Numbered from the stretch's first letter, positions 22,641-33,890 are shown. The stretch is 64,000 bases of DNA from Calliphora vicina (GCF_958450345.1 NC_088782.1:63826501-63890500), one strand, 5' to 3'. The notes: a model not told the origin generated them from the letters alone. Made by a program: numbers and translations.

Positions 22641-23976
22641 TTTTTTATTGCATTCTCCATTTTAAAAAGTTTAAAATTGGAGATTTAGAGCTAACATATC
22701 AAAATCCATTTTGACCTGTAGTTTCTAGAGCAAAGTTGCTTAGAATTCATTGTGACTAACGATTTAACAAAATATCAAAAGATGAGGCAATTCAATTGTC
22801 TTAAAATGTCTGTTTATTTTCTGAGTATAATTTTTTAATTTCTTTAAAATAAAAACAATCCGATTTGAGGCCATTTATAAACCATTTAAAATAATTCAAT
22901 TGTCACTTGTATTTCTATTTCTTAATTTGCTTAAAATGTAAATTGTAAACAATTTCTAACTCTTAAACGCTCTCTACTTGTACATCGTGCCTGGCTAGCT
23001 GGCTGCTGTTGTAGTCAGACTTGTCTTATTAACTTGTCTAATAGCTCCAGTCCTTATATGGTCTTCGCAATAAATATTTTGATATAAATTCAATTCAATA
23101 AAGTTGTAAAACATTTATTTATTTATTAAATACCCATGACAATTATTTTCATCTTGATTTTACACCACAGACTGCACAGACATGTTGCCATTTACTGCTG
23201 CCATCAAATCAAATGGCATTTGCAACGAATTGTAGTAGTTATTGGTACCTAAAATGCGACAGACAGCCAGTAAAAGACAGTCAATGTCTGGATAGGTTTT
23301 TGAGCAGACTGTTTGTGCTTGGTCTACTTCAATTTTATGTGTTTTATAAATGAATGAGAGTAACTACATAACTGTGGCCCATGTTGAATTATGGTAAAAT
23401 ATTCATGAGTTGGTTGTATGAATTTTGTGGCAAGTTGTTGTAGACTCACATGTATGCATGCTTCGTTCGGTCTGAGTCGGTTAATTCAGACAATGTGGTT
23501 TTGAGTGTATGCATATGATATGATTTGATGTTGAATGGATTTTTCATAGAAATTTGTTTTTTTTTTGTATTTGATTTATTTAGTTTATGGTAATGTTGAC
23601 AAATTTTCAGCTATTTGCAACAAAAACAAACAAACAAATATTTCAAATAACAATTTTATTGTTTCATACACACATACACATTTTAAATTATAAAATTATT
23701 TGAAAAATAACTGAAAAACAACTTTAACATTTCCATAAATGTAATATGTATTTCAAAATAGTTTGAAATAGCATTGGGTAACCTATAAATCTGAATTGCC
23801 TTATAGGTGGTAGTCTCTACTAAGTAAAAATGCAATGAATTCAGGCTCTATTTTGGTTAAAAACAAAAATATTTTTTAATGTGTTTCAAAACAATATTAG
23901 AGACTGTTGCGAGGGTTGATCAATAAAATATTGCTTAAGGAGAGGGTAAGGGGTACAAGTATTATTTTAATGTGGG
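22641..23976. other. AT-rich gap, no gene seen
   Basis: Mixed unique-looking sequence (for example 22980-23060 and 23160-23480) with no open frame or element boundary. Confidence 0.5.
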
Positions 23977-23999
23977 ATAACCAGGCTTCGCCTGGTTAT
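23977..23999. other. Perfect 10-bp stem hairpin
   Basis: ataaccaggc and gcctggttat flank a 3-base loop (ttc). It stands at the left edge of a GC-richer block, so it may be the terminal hairpin of an unidentified element. Confidence 0.6.
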
Positions 24000-24350
24000 T
24001 ATGTTATGAGGTCGCAAGTTGTCATAGACTGCTAATAAAGAACTGTGTCCTGGATAACAGGCCACGACTGCCTCTCTGATAACGAACGGGCTTATTCCTA
24101 ACAGATAAGTTAGATAAAATACCGGAGTCTAGGTTGGGTTGGTGATTAAGTGCCTTTGGGGTGTCAGTCGAACTAACCAATTTGTCTCACTGTCCAGGTC
24201 ATTTACAGGACATTGTGGTCTTCAATACGATCAGTCAGCTCTGGGTAATGCTGCCACCGGTTTATGTAGATTATATATGGTTTGCTGGATGAAACCCACT
24301 CTGTGACTGACCCTCACAAGCGATTGGAGGGTTGAAGACCTCTTAAATTT
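24000..24350 (-). other. Possible 3' end of a non-LTR retrotransposon
   Basis: This GC-richer block contains taggttgggttggtga at 24131, resembling the ttaggttaggttgggtta found at the 3' edge of the leftward element ending at 37261. If related, it is a 3' untranslated piece of a leftward RNase H-type element. No coding motif supports this. Confidence 0.2.
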
Positions 24351-24620
24351 AATATAATTATAAATCTCAAATATCCTTTGTAAAAGATCACAAAGAAAAT
24401 AATCGATATTTTTAAAAAAATTATTAAATATTTCAATATAGAACTTTGGAATCGACTTTCAGCTAATCTAGAGGAATATTAGAGAAATGATAAATGATTT
24501 TCGGCTTGAATTATCACTACGAATCTGATCGTTATTTTCATCCTCACTTAAGAGCGCATAACGATTTTTTAACAAGAGATTGTCGTTTATCTTTCGTTTC
24601 TTCAATGAACTTTCCACCTT

Positions 24621-24650
24621 TTGAGGGTGTATGACTTAAAAATTCAGGAT
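24621..24650 (+). repeat. Isolated mariner family 1 terminal repeat
   Basis: ggtgtatgacttaaaaattc plus aggatt matches the left end seen at 2573, but no transposase sequence follows. Downstream (24660-24725) lies instead a repeat shared, in reverse, with 25838-25930 (phrases tttggaag, ggcacc/ggtgtg, caaagg). Confidence 0.55.
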
Positions 24651-24755
24651 TTTTTCGAATCTTTATCATTTCCTTTGTCTTTAAATTGGTGTGAACACAA
24701 TTCTTAACTTCCAAAAGGTTAAAAGTCAATATTCAGAGTAAAAATGTATTCAATG

Positions 24756-25108
24756 TAAAAAATATCAAAGATCGCGGTATTAAAAATTAAAAAAATTTCT
24801 ATGGAGACTCAATTAGTTCAGGAGTTATAAAGAAAAATGTTATTAAAAGTACTTTTTTTCATATAAAAATTTAAGCAAATAGAAAACAGAATACAGTTGA
24901 ATCAATTTCAATTTATTTGGTAAAACACAAGTGCTTAAATTTGTATATGAATTTATATGAAAAAACGTACTTTTAATAACGTTTTTCTTTATAACTCATG
25001 AACTAATCGAGTCTCCATCGAAATTTTTTTGGACGAATATAGTAGAGAGTTTAGCTGTCCTCATACCGTATTCTATTAATTTTTAACACCGTGATCTTTG
25101 ATATTTTT
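24756..25108. mobile_element. Palindromic MITE, about 350 bp
   Basis: The left arm starts aaaaatatcaaagatcgcgg and runs through tatggagactcaattagttc and gttattaaaagtacttt. The right arm gives the reverse: aaagtacg/acgtacttttaataacg, gaactaatcgagtctccat, and ends accgtgatctttgatatttt. Arms of about 100-150 bp surround an AT-rich centre. It directly abuts the end of a family B copy at 25109. No transposase; superfamily unknown. Confidence 0.75.
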
Positions 25109-25817
25109 ATACCCTACACCACCATAGTGGGGAGGGTATTATGCGTTTGTGTTAAATTAGTAGTCTAACACCCACCTTAAAGTATACCGATCGACTTAAA
25201 ATCACTTTCTGAGTAGATTAAACGATGTCCGTCCGTCCGTCTGGTTGGCTGGCTGTCCATGTAAACCTTGTGCGCAGAGTACAGTTCGCAATTTTGAAGA
25301 TATTTCTATCAGATTTGGTACATATTACTTTTTCGGTACAAGGACCAAGCCTATTGAAACTGGCTGAAATCGGTCCATTATTTCACCTAGCCCCCATAAA
25401 AATGTCCTTCCGAAATTGGACTTTATTGGTCATAAATGTTTAATTTATAAATGTATCTCCACAAATTGCACTCCAAATAAGTTTTATATATACAAAATTC
25501 ATGTCACCAAATTTTGTTACGATCGGTACATAATTAGTCATAGCTCCCAAATAGACCCGCTTCCGACCACTTTAACGTGCATAAATCGCTTAAAAATGTT
25601 GGTATACTCACAAAATTCAACATAGTAAACTTTCATATAGACATAAATCACACGACCTAATTTCATGGTGATCGGTCCATAATTGGTCATAGCCCCCATA
25701 TAAGGCCCACTTCCGAAAATCACTCAAAAATATAAATTATTGATATTTTAAAAGAAAAATGTTTTTGCTCTTTTACTTAGTGTAGGGTATTACTTTCCAT
25801 ACTTACTTACTTGTTTG
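25109..25817 (-). repeat. Family B short repeat, full length, reverse
   Basis: Starts at the end hairpin ataccctacaccaccatagt with 'ggggagggtat', then cacccaccttaaagtatacc, a GTCY tract (25225-25256), two tgatttt/aaaatca-type internal units, and finishes with 'gtagggtatta' and 'ttacttgttt', the reverse of the shared 5' end. Short frames inside it (25225-25723) are by-products. Confidence 0.85.
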
Positions 25818-26166
25818 CATTGAAATATATACTCCGAAAATTTACCTTTAACCTATTGGAAGTAAACAATTTTATTGGCACCATTTCAAGGACAATATCT
25901 TTGGCTTTAAAATGGAATCAAAGATTATGTTTGACTTTGAGTAGTTTCAAAGTTATGGGCAATTATGTGTATATAATTTTAGACAATTATAACAAATTTT
26001 TCAATATTCAAATCGCGATATTTTTGAAATGGAAAGGGTTTCTGATGAAAAAGTCATTGATTTGAGTAACCCTTTGGAACCGTAATACGTGTGGTAAATT
26101 TCATTAAAATCGAAGGCGTCAAATCCGAAAATAGCTGTTTTCTGTCCGTTTCGATATGGATTCGCC
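25818..26166. other. Unassigned repeat-like stretch
   Basis: The first 100 bp match 24660-24725 in reverse, so part is a dispersed repeat. The remainder (25930-26160) has no recognised relation. Confidence 0.35.
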
Positions 26167-26790
26167 CTATGACCTTTTCCCATCTTTCTGGCAGCAAATG
26201 GATTCTGAGCCAAAAGAACTGTTAATTTTTTGAGACCAAGAACTAATCAAGACAATTTCGGATACTCTGTTCCAAAGTGAAGCATATCCCAGATAGAGAG
26301 AGCGTTCTACATCGATCGAAACAAATAGTAGTCGGACGGGGCAAAGTATGGACTATAAACTTCCCAACCACTTCATTCTAAATAATTTTTAACAGGTATT
26401 GAACAATGTGGCCGAGCTTTGTCATGATGGAATATTATAGTTTCATGTTTGGCCGCATATTCTGGGTATATTTAGGCAAATGATCGTGTCAAACGAATCA
26501 GTTGAGTTCGGTACTGGTTCCTTGTGATGGTCTGGTAAGATTTCAGTAGCTCATAATGGATAGAACTCTTTTGGTCCCTCGAAATACAGAGAATTACCTT
26601 AGCGTCATGGATATTTGACTTTGGTGCCGATTCGAATAGTTGGCCGGGCTTGACATACGATCTCTTACGATTCGTATGCTTGCAAACGTTTTGAAATTGC
26701 TGATTGAGTAGCTCACAATGTTTTGAGTTTGACAACAATCTTCATGGAGCAATGCCTCCAATTCTTGTTCTACAAAGTCCAATTCCGCGT
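26167..26790 (-). pseudogene. Mariner (family 1) transposase, decayed, reverse
   Basis: Read on the reverse strand from 26790: DFVEQELEALLHEDC (N-terminal linker), KPGQLFESAPKSNIHDAKV (middle block), LLKSYQTIT, an HDKAR region with damage, then a C-terminus whose DNA near 26190 corresponds to the LPERWE end. Several frames are needed and the catalytic core is not continuous. Neither terminal repeat is present. Confidence 0.75.
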
Positions 26791-26794
26791 CACT

Positions 26795-26960
26795 TCTAGC
26801 AAAGCTAAACCAATGACTTCAAGTCACCTCAATCGAGAGGTGTCAAATCTCACGACCTTGTCTTGGCCAAATCAAACGCGAAATTTTTGAAGAAATAAGG
26901 TCCGACGAAGCCATTATTGTGTAAACCGCGCAAAACGCTGTATTTTTCTGCATGTAACAC
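26795..26960 (-). pseudogene. Fragment of a second mariner-like family
   Basis: On the reverse strand a short stretch reads GFVGPYFFKNFA, like the GxxGPYFFEN block of a mariner-like family also present at 41290-41895 and 55864-56888. It is joined directly to a family 1 fragment, implying a deletion or recombination between two elements. Confidence 0.4.
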
Positions 26961-26973
26961 CATATACGGTAAT

Positions 26974-27722
26974 TTTTATATCCTTCACGTTCGTGAGAAG
27001 GATATATATGTATATGTTTGGCATTCCGTTTGTAATTTCCACAATATAATTTTCCGACCTTATAAAGTATATATATTTTGGATCCTTATAAATAGCGGAG
27101 TCGATTAAGCCATGTCCGTCTGTCTGTCTGTTGAAATCAACTTTCCGAAGCCCCCAAATAACTTACATACACGATTCATACATCAATATCTCGAGAAAAT
27201 CGTTCCTCAAATGGCTGAGATATAAGGAAAAAACCAGGACAACCTCGATTTTTGACCTTTTTTGACCTATATCTGGATTACTAAGTCATTAATATACAGC
27301 CCAATTATGAATAAAAATTCCCTGGGAGTTTTTCCCCTTTTCTCATTTTTCCTATTCAAAATCAATGGGAAAAAACTCCCGTGGAATTTTTTATTCATAA
27401 TTGGGCTGATAGACAATATGGATATCTGATGATAGATATTCCAAACACCTTTGCAACGACGTATAAAAGACCATAGTAAGTTGGACCTACAATGGGTAAA
27501 AATCGGAAAAAATATGTTTTAACCCGAATTTTTTTTTACACCAAAAGTTTTTTTCGCTAAATATTAAAAAAAATGAAAAAATTAAAAAAAAAATTTAAAT
27601 TTAAAAAAATTTTAAAAAACAATTTTTCCAAAAAATTACAAAAAAAACAATTAGAAAAAATAAATAAATTTTGTTTTTCTAAAAATATTTTTATTTTGAA
27701 GTATAATTTGGTGAAGCTCTCG
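26974..27722 (-). repeat. Family A short repeat, reverse, with nested MITE
   Basis: Opens with 'tatatccttcacgttcgtga', then attccgtttgtaatttccac, a GTCY tract (27113-27131), and ends with aagtataatttggtgaag. A 112-bp palindromic insert (27297-27408) splits the taatatagacaatat phrase. The A/T-rich part near 27540-27690 is the family's poly-T region in reverse and yields spurious lysine-rich frames. Confidence 0.8.
27297..27408. mobile_element. 112-bp palindromic MITE inside family A
   Basis: Left end cagcccaattatgaataaaa, right end ttttattcataattgggctg: almost perfect inverted arms of about 40 bp. Comparison with intact family A copies (taatatagac) shows the host phrase duplicated as 'ata' on each side, so the edges are precise. 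No coding capacity. Confidence 0.85.
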
Positions 27723-27724
27723 AT

Positions 27725-28400
27725 ATTAAGGGCTATTCCTGTTCTCACTTTCACCATTCACCGTATTTTTTGAAGCAAAATTACATCAGATCACAGCACT
27801 TCTGGCTGAGGTTTTATCGAAAATCTGATGATATTGGCATATTTAGTGATAGCAAGGCTGACATTAATGGAATAGTGGGAATCTTCTCGACAACTAGGTT
27901 AATTGTAGAATGCCGGATGTCTCTGACTGAGATAGCGAGATATTATAGGACAACGCTAATATAGGTTCCTAGCCAGTGTAAATATATAGCTGATGAATTG
28001 ACTATTAGGTGATTGGGGTTAATTTCCTGACACTTATCTTACTTACTGTTATCTGTCACGAACAGTTAAGGTTAATGATATCAACTGTTACTAGACACTG
28101 CATTATAGGAATGCATGATATCAGACTGAATCAACGGTTCAACAACTACTATTAGCATAATGAGGAAGAAACAGAGACAGTATCTCACTTATTCTGTCAA
28201 TGTCCACCATTGATTAATATTAAGGAGTGTATATTTGCCGTCCCTTCCTCTCGTGCTTAGATAAGCTGTCGAGGATGAAGCTTAGATGCATATATTCTTC
28301 CATCAGAGAATCTGGTTGGTTCGTTCGTTCGAGGTACCTAAAGTGAAGAGTGGCTGCCAACAGAACCCAAACAAATCTAATACCTAACACCACATCTTTC
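27725..28400 (+). pseudogene. RNase H and zinc-knuckle tail of a non-LTR retrotransposon
   Basis: A rightward frame reads IGIFSDSKADINGIVG (RNase H, with the central Asp of SDS.A) then RLIVECRMSLTEIARYY. Farther on, after lost frame, ETVSHLFCQCPPL gives the HL.C.CP end of the cysteine-histidine tail. The same order is seen in the better copy at 37371-38326. RNase H here would have degraded the RNA strand during reverse transcription. The RT domain itself is absent, so only the 3' end was inserted or survived. Confidence 0.55.
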
Positions 28401-29068
28401 CTTTAAATCAAAGTAAATATATTGTTTTTATATTACATTTCACCCCACTGTGCAGCGGCACATATCTTTAATATTGTAAAATTTGTTATTGAAAAAAATG
28501 TCTATATTTTGTTAATAAATCACACTCTTAAGACAATCACCATATTATGGTATCTATATAATAATAAACAACAAAAGATCCTCTAAGGTCAATGTAATTG
28601 CGATCAACGTATGTATGTATTTGAAATATTTCACAAGCCATAAAAAATTAAATAGCGACAAGACATCGAAAACCCAACCAAAACATACGAGGAGTATCAA
28701 ATATAAACAATGAAACCGCAAAGTACGTCTGAAATAAATACAAAAATTCAAATGATGAATGAAATAATCTACATAAGTACAACAACAACAGAAAAAAGTA
28801 CAACAAACTATATGATACATTTTCTTGCACTTGAAAGTTACATTGATCATTTTTTTTTTTTGATAAAAACTGAAGAAAAAATATACAAATAAAACAAGAG
28901 GTATAAAGTGTAGGCATATGAGTAAATAACTGACAGAAGATTTTAAGTTACACTCGAAAAAATTTGGGGGTATAAATTTAAAGGGAATTGTATTTATTAT
29001 AGAGAAGAAGCGTTTTTTACTATTCCACCAATATTCCACCAAGAAATCATTATTCGGCCTAATTCTAC
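28401..29068. other. AT-rich gap, no gene seen
   Basis: A leftward frame of 162 codons (28554-29042) is hydrophobic and aromatic from A/T runs, without a motif; I treat it as spurious. An (aca)n tract lies near 28780. Confidence 0.5.
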
Positions 29069-30890
29069 TACTGGGTGTATTATTTGAAAATGCGGGATTT
29101 ACAATAGCTGGTGGCGTATATTTTCAACGCAGTTTTTAATAACTTGTATGTCATTTTAAAGGGTGCATTTGACATTTTTTCTCACTTCGTTATTGAACAA
29201 ATTTGGAATTTTGTGCCAACAAAGCGTCATATGCGGGAAGTTTTACTTTCATTAATTTGAAACAAAAGTACACCGATTGCTCACCGAAGCTTATGGTGAA
29301 TGTGTTCCATCCGTTTCAACGTGCGAGAGATGGTTTGTGGATTCAGAAGTGGTGATTTTGACACGGAAGACAAAGATCGCCCAGGCCAACCAAAAAGGTT
29401 TGAAGACCAAGAATTGGAGACATTACTCCATGAAGATTGTTGTCAAACTCAACAAGAGCTTGCAAAATCAATGGGAGCAGCAATTTCAAAACGTTTGCGA
29501 GCAGCAGGATTCATTCAAAAGCAGGGAAATCCATACCATGGAATACGATTTTACATGTCCAAAATGCTGCTTGACTGCTATAAAAGAAAATCATTTTTGC
29601 ACAGAATAATTACTTGCGATGAAAAATGGATCCATTACGTTAACTCGAAGCGTAGGAGATCGTATGTGAAGTTTGGCCAACCAGCCGAATTGACACCAAA
29701 GTCAAATATCCATATCGCTAAGGTAATGCTCTGCATTTGATGGGATCAAAAGTGTCCTATCTATTATGAGCAGCTAAAATCTAACCAGCCCATCACATGT
29801 TTGTGTGCTTCAGAAGTGATCAGAAGCCATCCAAAAAAGTTTGAAGACCAAGAATTGGAGGCATTACCTACTCCATGAAGATTGTTGTAAAACTCAACAA
29901 GAGTTTGCGAAATCATTGGGAGCTACTAAAGCAGCAGCTTGAAAATTTCTGCGAGCAGTAGGATTCACTCAAAAGCAAGGAAATTAGGTACCATACGAAT
30001 TGAAGCCGAGATACATTGAAAGACTATTTTACATGTCCGAAATGAAAATCATGTTTGCAAAGATTCATTACTTGCGATGAAAAATGTATCCATTACATTA
30101 ACCCGAAGGGTAGGAGATCGTATGCGATGTCCGGCCAACAAGCCGAATCGACACCAAAGACAAATATCCATGGCGCTAAGCTATTGCTCTGCATTTGGTG
30201 GTACCAAAATTATTTTAACCATTATGAGCTGCTGAAATCTAACCAGACCATCACAGGTTTGTGTGGTCCAGAAGTGATCAGAAGCCAGCAAAAAAAAATT
30301 TGAAGACCAAGAATTGGAGGCATTACTCCATGAAGATTATTGTAAAACTCAACAAAAGCTTGTGAAATCATTGGGAGCTACAGCAATTTGAAAACTTTTG
30401 CGAGCAGCAGGATCCATCCAAAAGCAACGAAATTATGTACCATACGAATTGAAGCCGATAAATCTTGAAAGACGATTTTGTATGTCCGAAATGATGCTTG
30501 AACGATATAAAAGAAAATCATTTTTTTCCGAATCATTACTTGCGATGAAAAATTAATCCTTTACGATAACCAGAAGTGCAGGGATTGTATATGAAGCCCA
30601 GCCAACCAGTCGAATCGACACCAAAGCCAAATATCCAAGACGCTAAGGAAATGCTCTGTATTTGGTGGGAGTCCATCTATTATAAGCTGCTGAAATATGA
30701 CCAGACCATCACACAGAACCTGTACCGAATACAACTGATTCATTTGAAGCGAGCATTGGCCGAAAAACGCCAAGAATATGCGATTAGACATGAAACTGTA
30801 ATATTCCATCATGACAACACTCGGCCACATGTTGCAATACCTGTTAAAAAGTATTTAGAAAGAAGTGGTATTTAGAAAGAACTGTTTCTT
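29069..30890 (+). mobile_element. Mariner (family 1) with triplicated centre
   Basis: The left end is kept (gggtgtattatttgaaaatg, about 29073), followed by the untranslated leader and a damaged start. The part from tttgtgg.ttcagaagtg to the 'accatcaca' codons is present three times in tandem, with starts near 29333, 29800 and 30258. Each covers helix-turn-helix (FEDQELE.LLHEDC), the TCDEKW block and the CIWW block. Unit 1 is best kept (29300-29740 frame). After unit 3 the sequence continues once through NLYR.QLIHLKRALAEKR and HHDNTRPHVAIPVKKYL and breaks off at 30890. The right end is missing. Multiple frameshifts; no active protein. Confidence 0.85.
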
Positions 30891-30927
30891 TCGCTCTCTC
30901 TGGGTTTTTTTTGTAACGCCAAAAAAT

Positions 30928-31772
30928 ATTAGTCTAACACCCACCTTAAAGTATACCGATCGACCGAGAATCACTTTCTGAGTCGTCCGTCCGTCTGGCT
31001 GTCCATGTAAACCTTGTGCGCAGAGTACAGGTCGAAATTTTGAAGATATTTCGATAAAATTTGGTACATATTACTTTATTCGATCCATTATTTCAGCTAG
31101 CCCCCACACAGAGAAAACAGATTCGTGATAGCAACCGAATTTGTTGCCAATCGAATGATTCTGTCTTAGTGACCGAATTTTACAGTTGTGGCTACAATAT
31201 TTTGGAAGGGGCAACTAAAGTTTAGTTGCCTCAACTGAAATTATTCTGTATCAAGTGACTTTCTATGTGTGCAACCGAATCATTCGATTGGCAACAAATT
31301 CGGTTGCTATCACGAATCTGTTTTCTCTGTGCATACAAATGTCCTTCCGAAATTGGACTTTATCGGTCATATATGTTTAATTTATAAATGTATCTCCACA
31401 AATTGCGCTCCAAATAAGTTTTAAATATACAAAATTCATGTCACCAAATTTTGTTACGATCGGTCCATAATTAGTCATAGCTCCCATATAGACCCGCTTC
31501 CGAAAATCACTTTAACGTCCATAATTCGCTTAAAAATGTTGGTATATACACAAAATTCAACATAGTTAACTTTCATATAGACATAAATCACACGACCCAA
31601 TTTCATGGTGATCGGTCCATAATTGGTCATAGCTCCCATATAAAGCCCACTTCCGAAAATTACTCACGAATATAAATTATTGATATTTTAAAAGAAAAAT
31701 GTTTTTGCTCTTTTACTTAGTGTAGGGTATTATATGGTCGGGCTTGACCGACCATACTTTCTTACTTGTTTT
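30928..31772 (-). repeat. Family B short repeat, reverse, with nested MITE
   Basis: Begins at 'attagtctaacaccca' without the end hairpin, keeps the GTCY part (30985-31010), and proceeds to 'tagggtattat' and the closing gaccatactttcttacttgt. A 225-bp palindromic insert splits the ctagcccccatacaaatgtc phrase. Confidence 0.85.
31107..31331. mobile_element. 225-bp MITE with about 55-bp perfect inverted ends
   Basis: Both ends read cacagagaaaacagattcgt inward and stay complementary through gatagcaaccgaatttgttg and ccaatcgaatgattc. The centre is about 110 bp without coding sequence. Comparison with intact family B sequence suggests a 2-bp duplication (ca). The near-identity of the arms suggests recent movement. 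Superfamily unassigned. Confidence 0.88.
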
Positions 31773-32002
31773 GTTTGAAAAAGTTCAATATTTTTGAAGG
31801 ACCGAGATTTAAAGTGGCATATTTTTGAATCTAATTGAGATATTGACTTGAAATTTTTTTTTGTAAGATCAAATATTAACTTATCTAAATACTTCGGAAT
31901 AAATATGGATCAAATTGTTCCTAATATTTGCAATCCTATTTAAATTTTGATACAAATTTTAGTTTTAGAATCTCAATAAATATGTAATAAAATCTTTATT
32001 TA

Positions 32003-32310
32003 TTAACAAAACTCAATGAAATTTTTAACGTTTTTAAAAATTGTCATTCTAAATAACAATTTGTCAAAATGTCAAAGGGATATCCCGCAATTCCTAAAAA
32101 TTTGAGCGAAAATTCCAAAAATATTATTTTTTTTGCCCATATGGTCCACATTTCCTTCGGGGCTGGGAAAATTCTTTGGGGATAAATAAGGAACACAGTA
32201 AGGTTTCCAAATCTGCTTTCCGTTTTCTGATCCCAGCTTTGGGATTTTAAAACATGTGGCCCATGTTTCGAATTACGACAAAAGAACTTTGTGGCCAAAT
32301 TCCAGTCTTA
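32003..32310 (+). repeat. Second copy of dispersed repeat R1
   Basis: Aligns with 5665-5960 from aactcaatgaaattttt to 'acatgtggcccat'. The upstream stretch 31775-32002 does not align with the other copy. Confidence 0.65.
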
Positions 32311-32614
32311 ATATTGTTACGAAATTGTACTTGAATTCAAATGTAACGATTTTAAGGGCTGATTTAAAAGTTGCAGAATGCTTTCAAATAGCAGTGCTGT
32401 AATAGCAAACTGTAACATATCTGTGGGCATTATTAACATTAAATAAAAGCTTTGAGTTGACCATTGATCGTAAGTTGGCAACGCTGTTTGCTGCGACCGT
32501 ATATTCGAATTCGAATATTCAGTTAAAGAACATTGTAGAAAGTACACCACAAATGGCGTATGTATTAGAAAGCTCTAGACAGTTAAAGAGCAATCAAGAA
32601 TGCAGATGGCAGTG

Positions 32615-32624
32615 TTATAAATAG
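32615..32624 (+). promoter_or_regulatory. TATA-like box of solo LTR
   Basis: ttataaatag is followed about 20 bp later by a GC-richer segment (cagaggttgcagtcgttagt) suitable for an initiator. Function is inferred. Confidence 0.45.
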
Positions 32625-32825
32625 TGGCAGAGGTTGCAGTCGTTAGTGAGTTTATCAGAGACGCTTTTCGAATAAACATCAACTGAGTTGAGTGCCTTAA
32701 AGTGTGCTGTATTTTTCAAGTGAATTCGTGTACATTATAAAGTGTGTCTGTATTTCTGCGAATTTATAAACGTGTATAAAAAAACATTGAGTGACTATTT
32801 AATTCTGTGGTTGTTGTACATTTTA

Positions 32826-32836
32826 AATAAATAAAG
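32826..32836 (+). terminator. Polyadenylation signals of solo LTR
   Basis: aataaataaag contains two overlapping AATAAA-type hexamers, about 110 bp before the LTR end. Confidence 0.45.
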
Positions 32837-32946
32837 AGTTGTTACAATTTTTAAACTACTAAACGGCTTTTATTTGCAATCAAAAGTATCCGGTTTATTT
32901 AAAGGAAATAAACCAACGTTTTGAAAAGGTTAAAACGTAACAATAT

Positions 32947-33890
32947 TTACGAGTGTATTACTCTACATTGAATGACTCTTAAACTGATCTGCATTCATAT
33001 CAATGACCTTTTTCTTTGCATCTTTCTGTGCAGATTGTCACATAATAAAATTAAAAAAAAGTTTTTTTCCAGTTGTTGTGTTGTGAATTTCACATCTCCT
33101 TTAGAAAGCATTAAATTAAAGATATATAGAAGCACACAAAGTTGTATGTAGCTATCTGCAAATCCGTTTGGGGATTGAAAATGATGTGTCTGTGATTAAA
33201 ACACCCGCACATGAATTTAAAATTTTTATTGTTATTATTTGATTATGATAATGATTATTATTATCGTTGTTGTGGCTGTTTTTTTTTTTGTTTCTGTAAC
33301 TTCTATTATTACATACGATTTATTTAATATTGTCATTGTACAATTACTTATGAGTTTTTTTTTTGATTTGCAAAAAAAAAATTAAAAATTCAAATTTTTT
33401 TTAGTCTGCCACTTTTGTGGTTTCATGTTTAAAATTTTTCTTCTTTGTACGAGTATAGTACAATTAATTAATTTTATTGCTTTTGTTGAAGCATTTTATT
33501 ATTTTCTTTGTTGTTGTTTTTATTGTTTTTCAATTAAACTTGGTATCAATTTCATATTTGAATATTCATTCATAAATTTGTTTGTTGGTTTTTTTTCTAT
33601 CATTTCGCAAAAATGTCTTTTAAGAAAACCATAAATGGTTTTTGTGTATCCAAAGTGAAATTATATTAAAATGAAAAAAATATATAAAATATTTTTCTTT
33701 TTTAATTAGATGTCGTCATACATATCTAATTTCAATTGCGATCGTGCAAATCAACCATGGTAGTTAGTTTTTTGAGCCCCTATTCATGGTTAAATTCAAA
33801 ACAAATATTAAAAATCATAATCAGCTCACAAAATAAATAATAAAATACATTCTGAGTCCCAAAATTAACTTCTTTTAAACCTTACTGGAT
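32947..33890. other. AT-rich gap, no gene seen
   Basis: Includes tta/att runs near 33225-33270. The frame at 33425-33634 is aromatic-rich from T runs and has no motif. Confidence 0.55.

Larger units (their letters stand above)
32315..32942 (+). mobile_element. Solo LTR, 628 bp
   Basis: Starts TGTTACG and ends CGTAACA, a 7-bp inverted terminal pair, and is flanked by ATAT on both sides (32311-32314, 32943-32946). Internal signals fit an LTR in the rightward sense: TATA-like ttataaatag at 32615-32624 and overlapping AATAAA signals at 32826-32836. No primer-binding site or gag/pol sequence adjoins it, so recombination between two LTRs probably removed the body. A 4-bp duplication favours Gypsy over BEL-Pao, but the family is not identified. 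Confidence 0.82.

Noticed and set aside
25225..25723. Several 60-85 codon frames
   Set aside because: All lie inside a family B repeat and recur with it at other copies (for example 34447-34662), so they are by-products of a repeat.
27573..27773. Lysine-rich small protein
   Set aside because: Arises from the poly-T/poly-A body of a family A repeat.
28554..29042. Leftward 162-codon frame
   Set aside because: Its residues follow from T/A runs, no motif or domain pattern is visible, and two other frames overlap it. Treated as chance.
29333..30703. CRISPR-like or satellite array
   Set aside because: Units are about 460 bp, coding-derived and match mariner transposase; there are no short spacers.
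32315..32942. Host promoter and first exon
   Set aside because: TATA and poly-A signals are better explained by the exact LTR ends and flanking ATAT duplication; no downstream coding frame.
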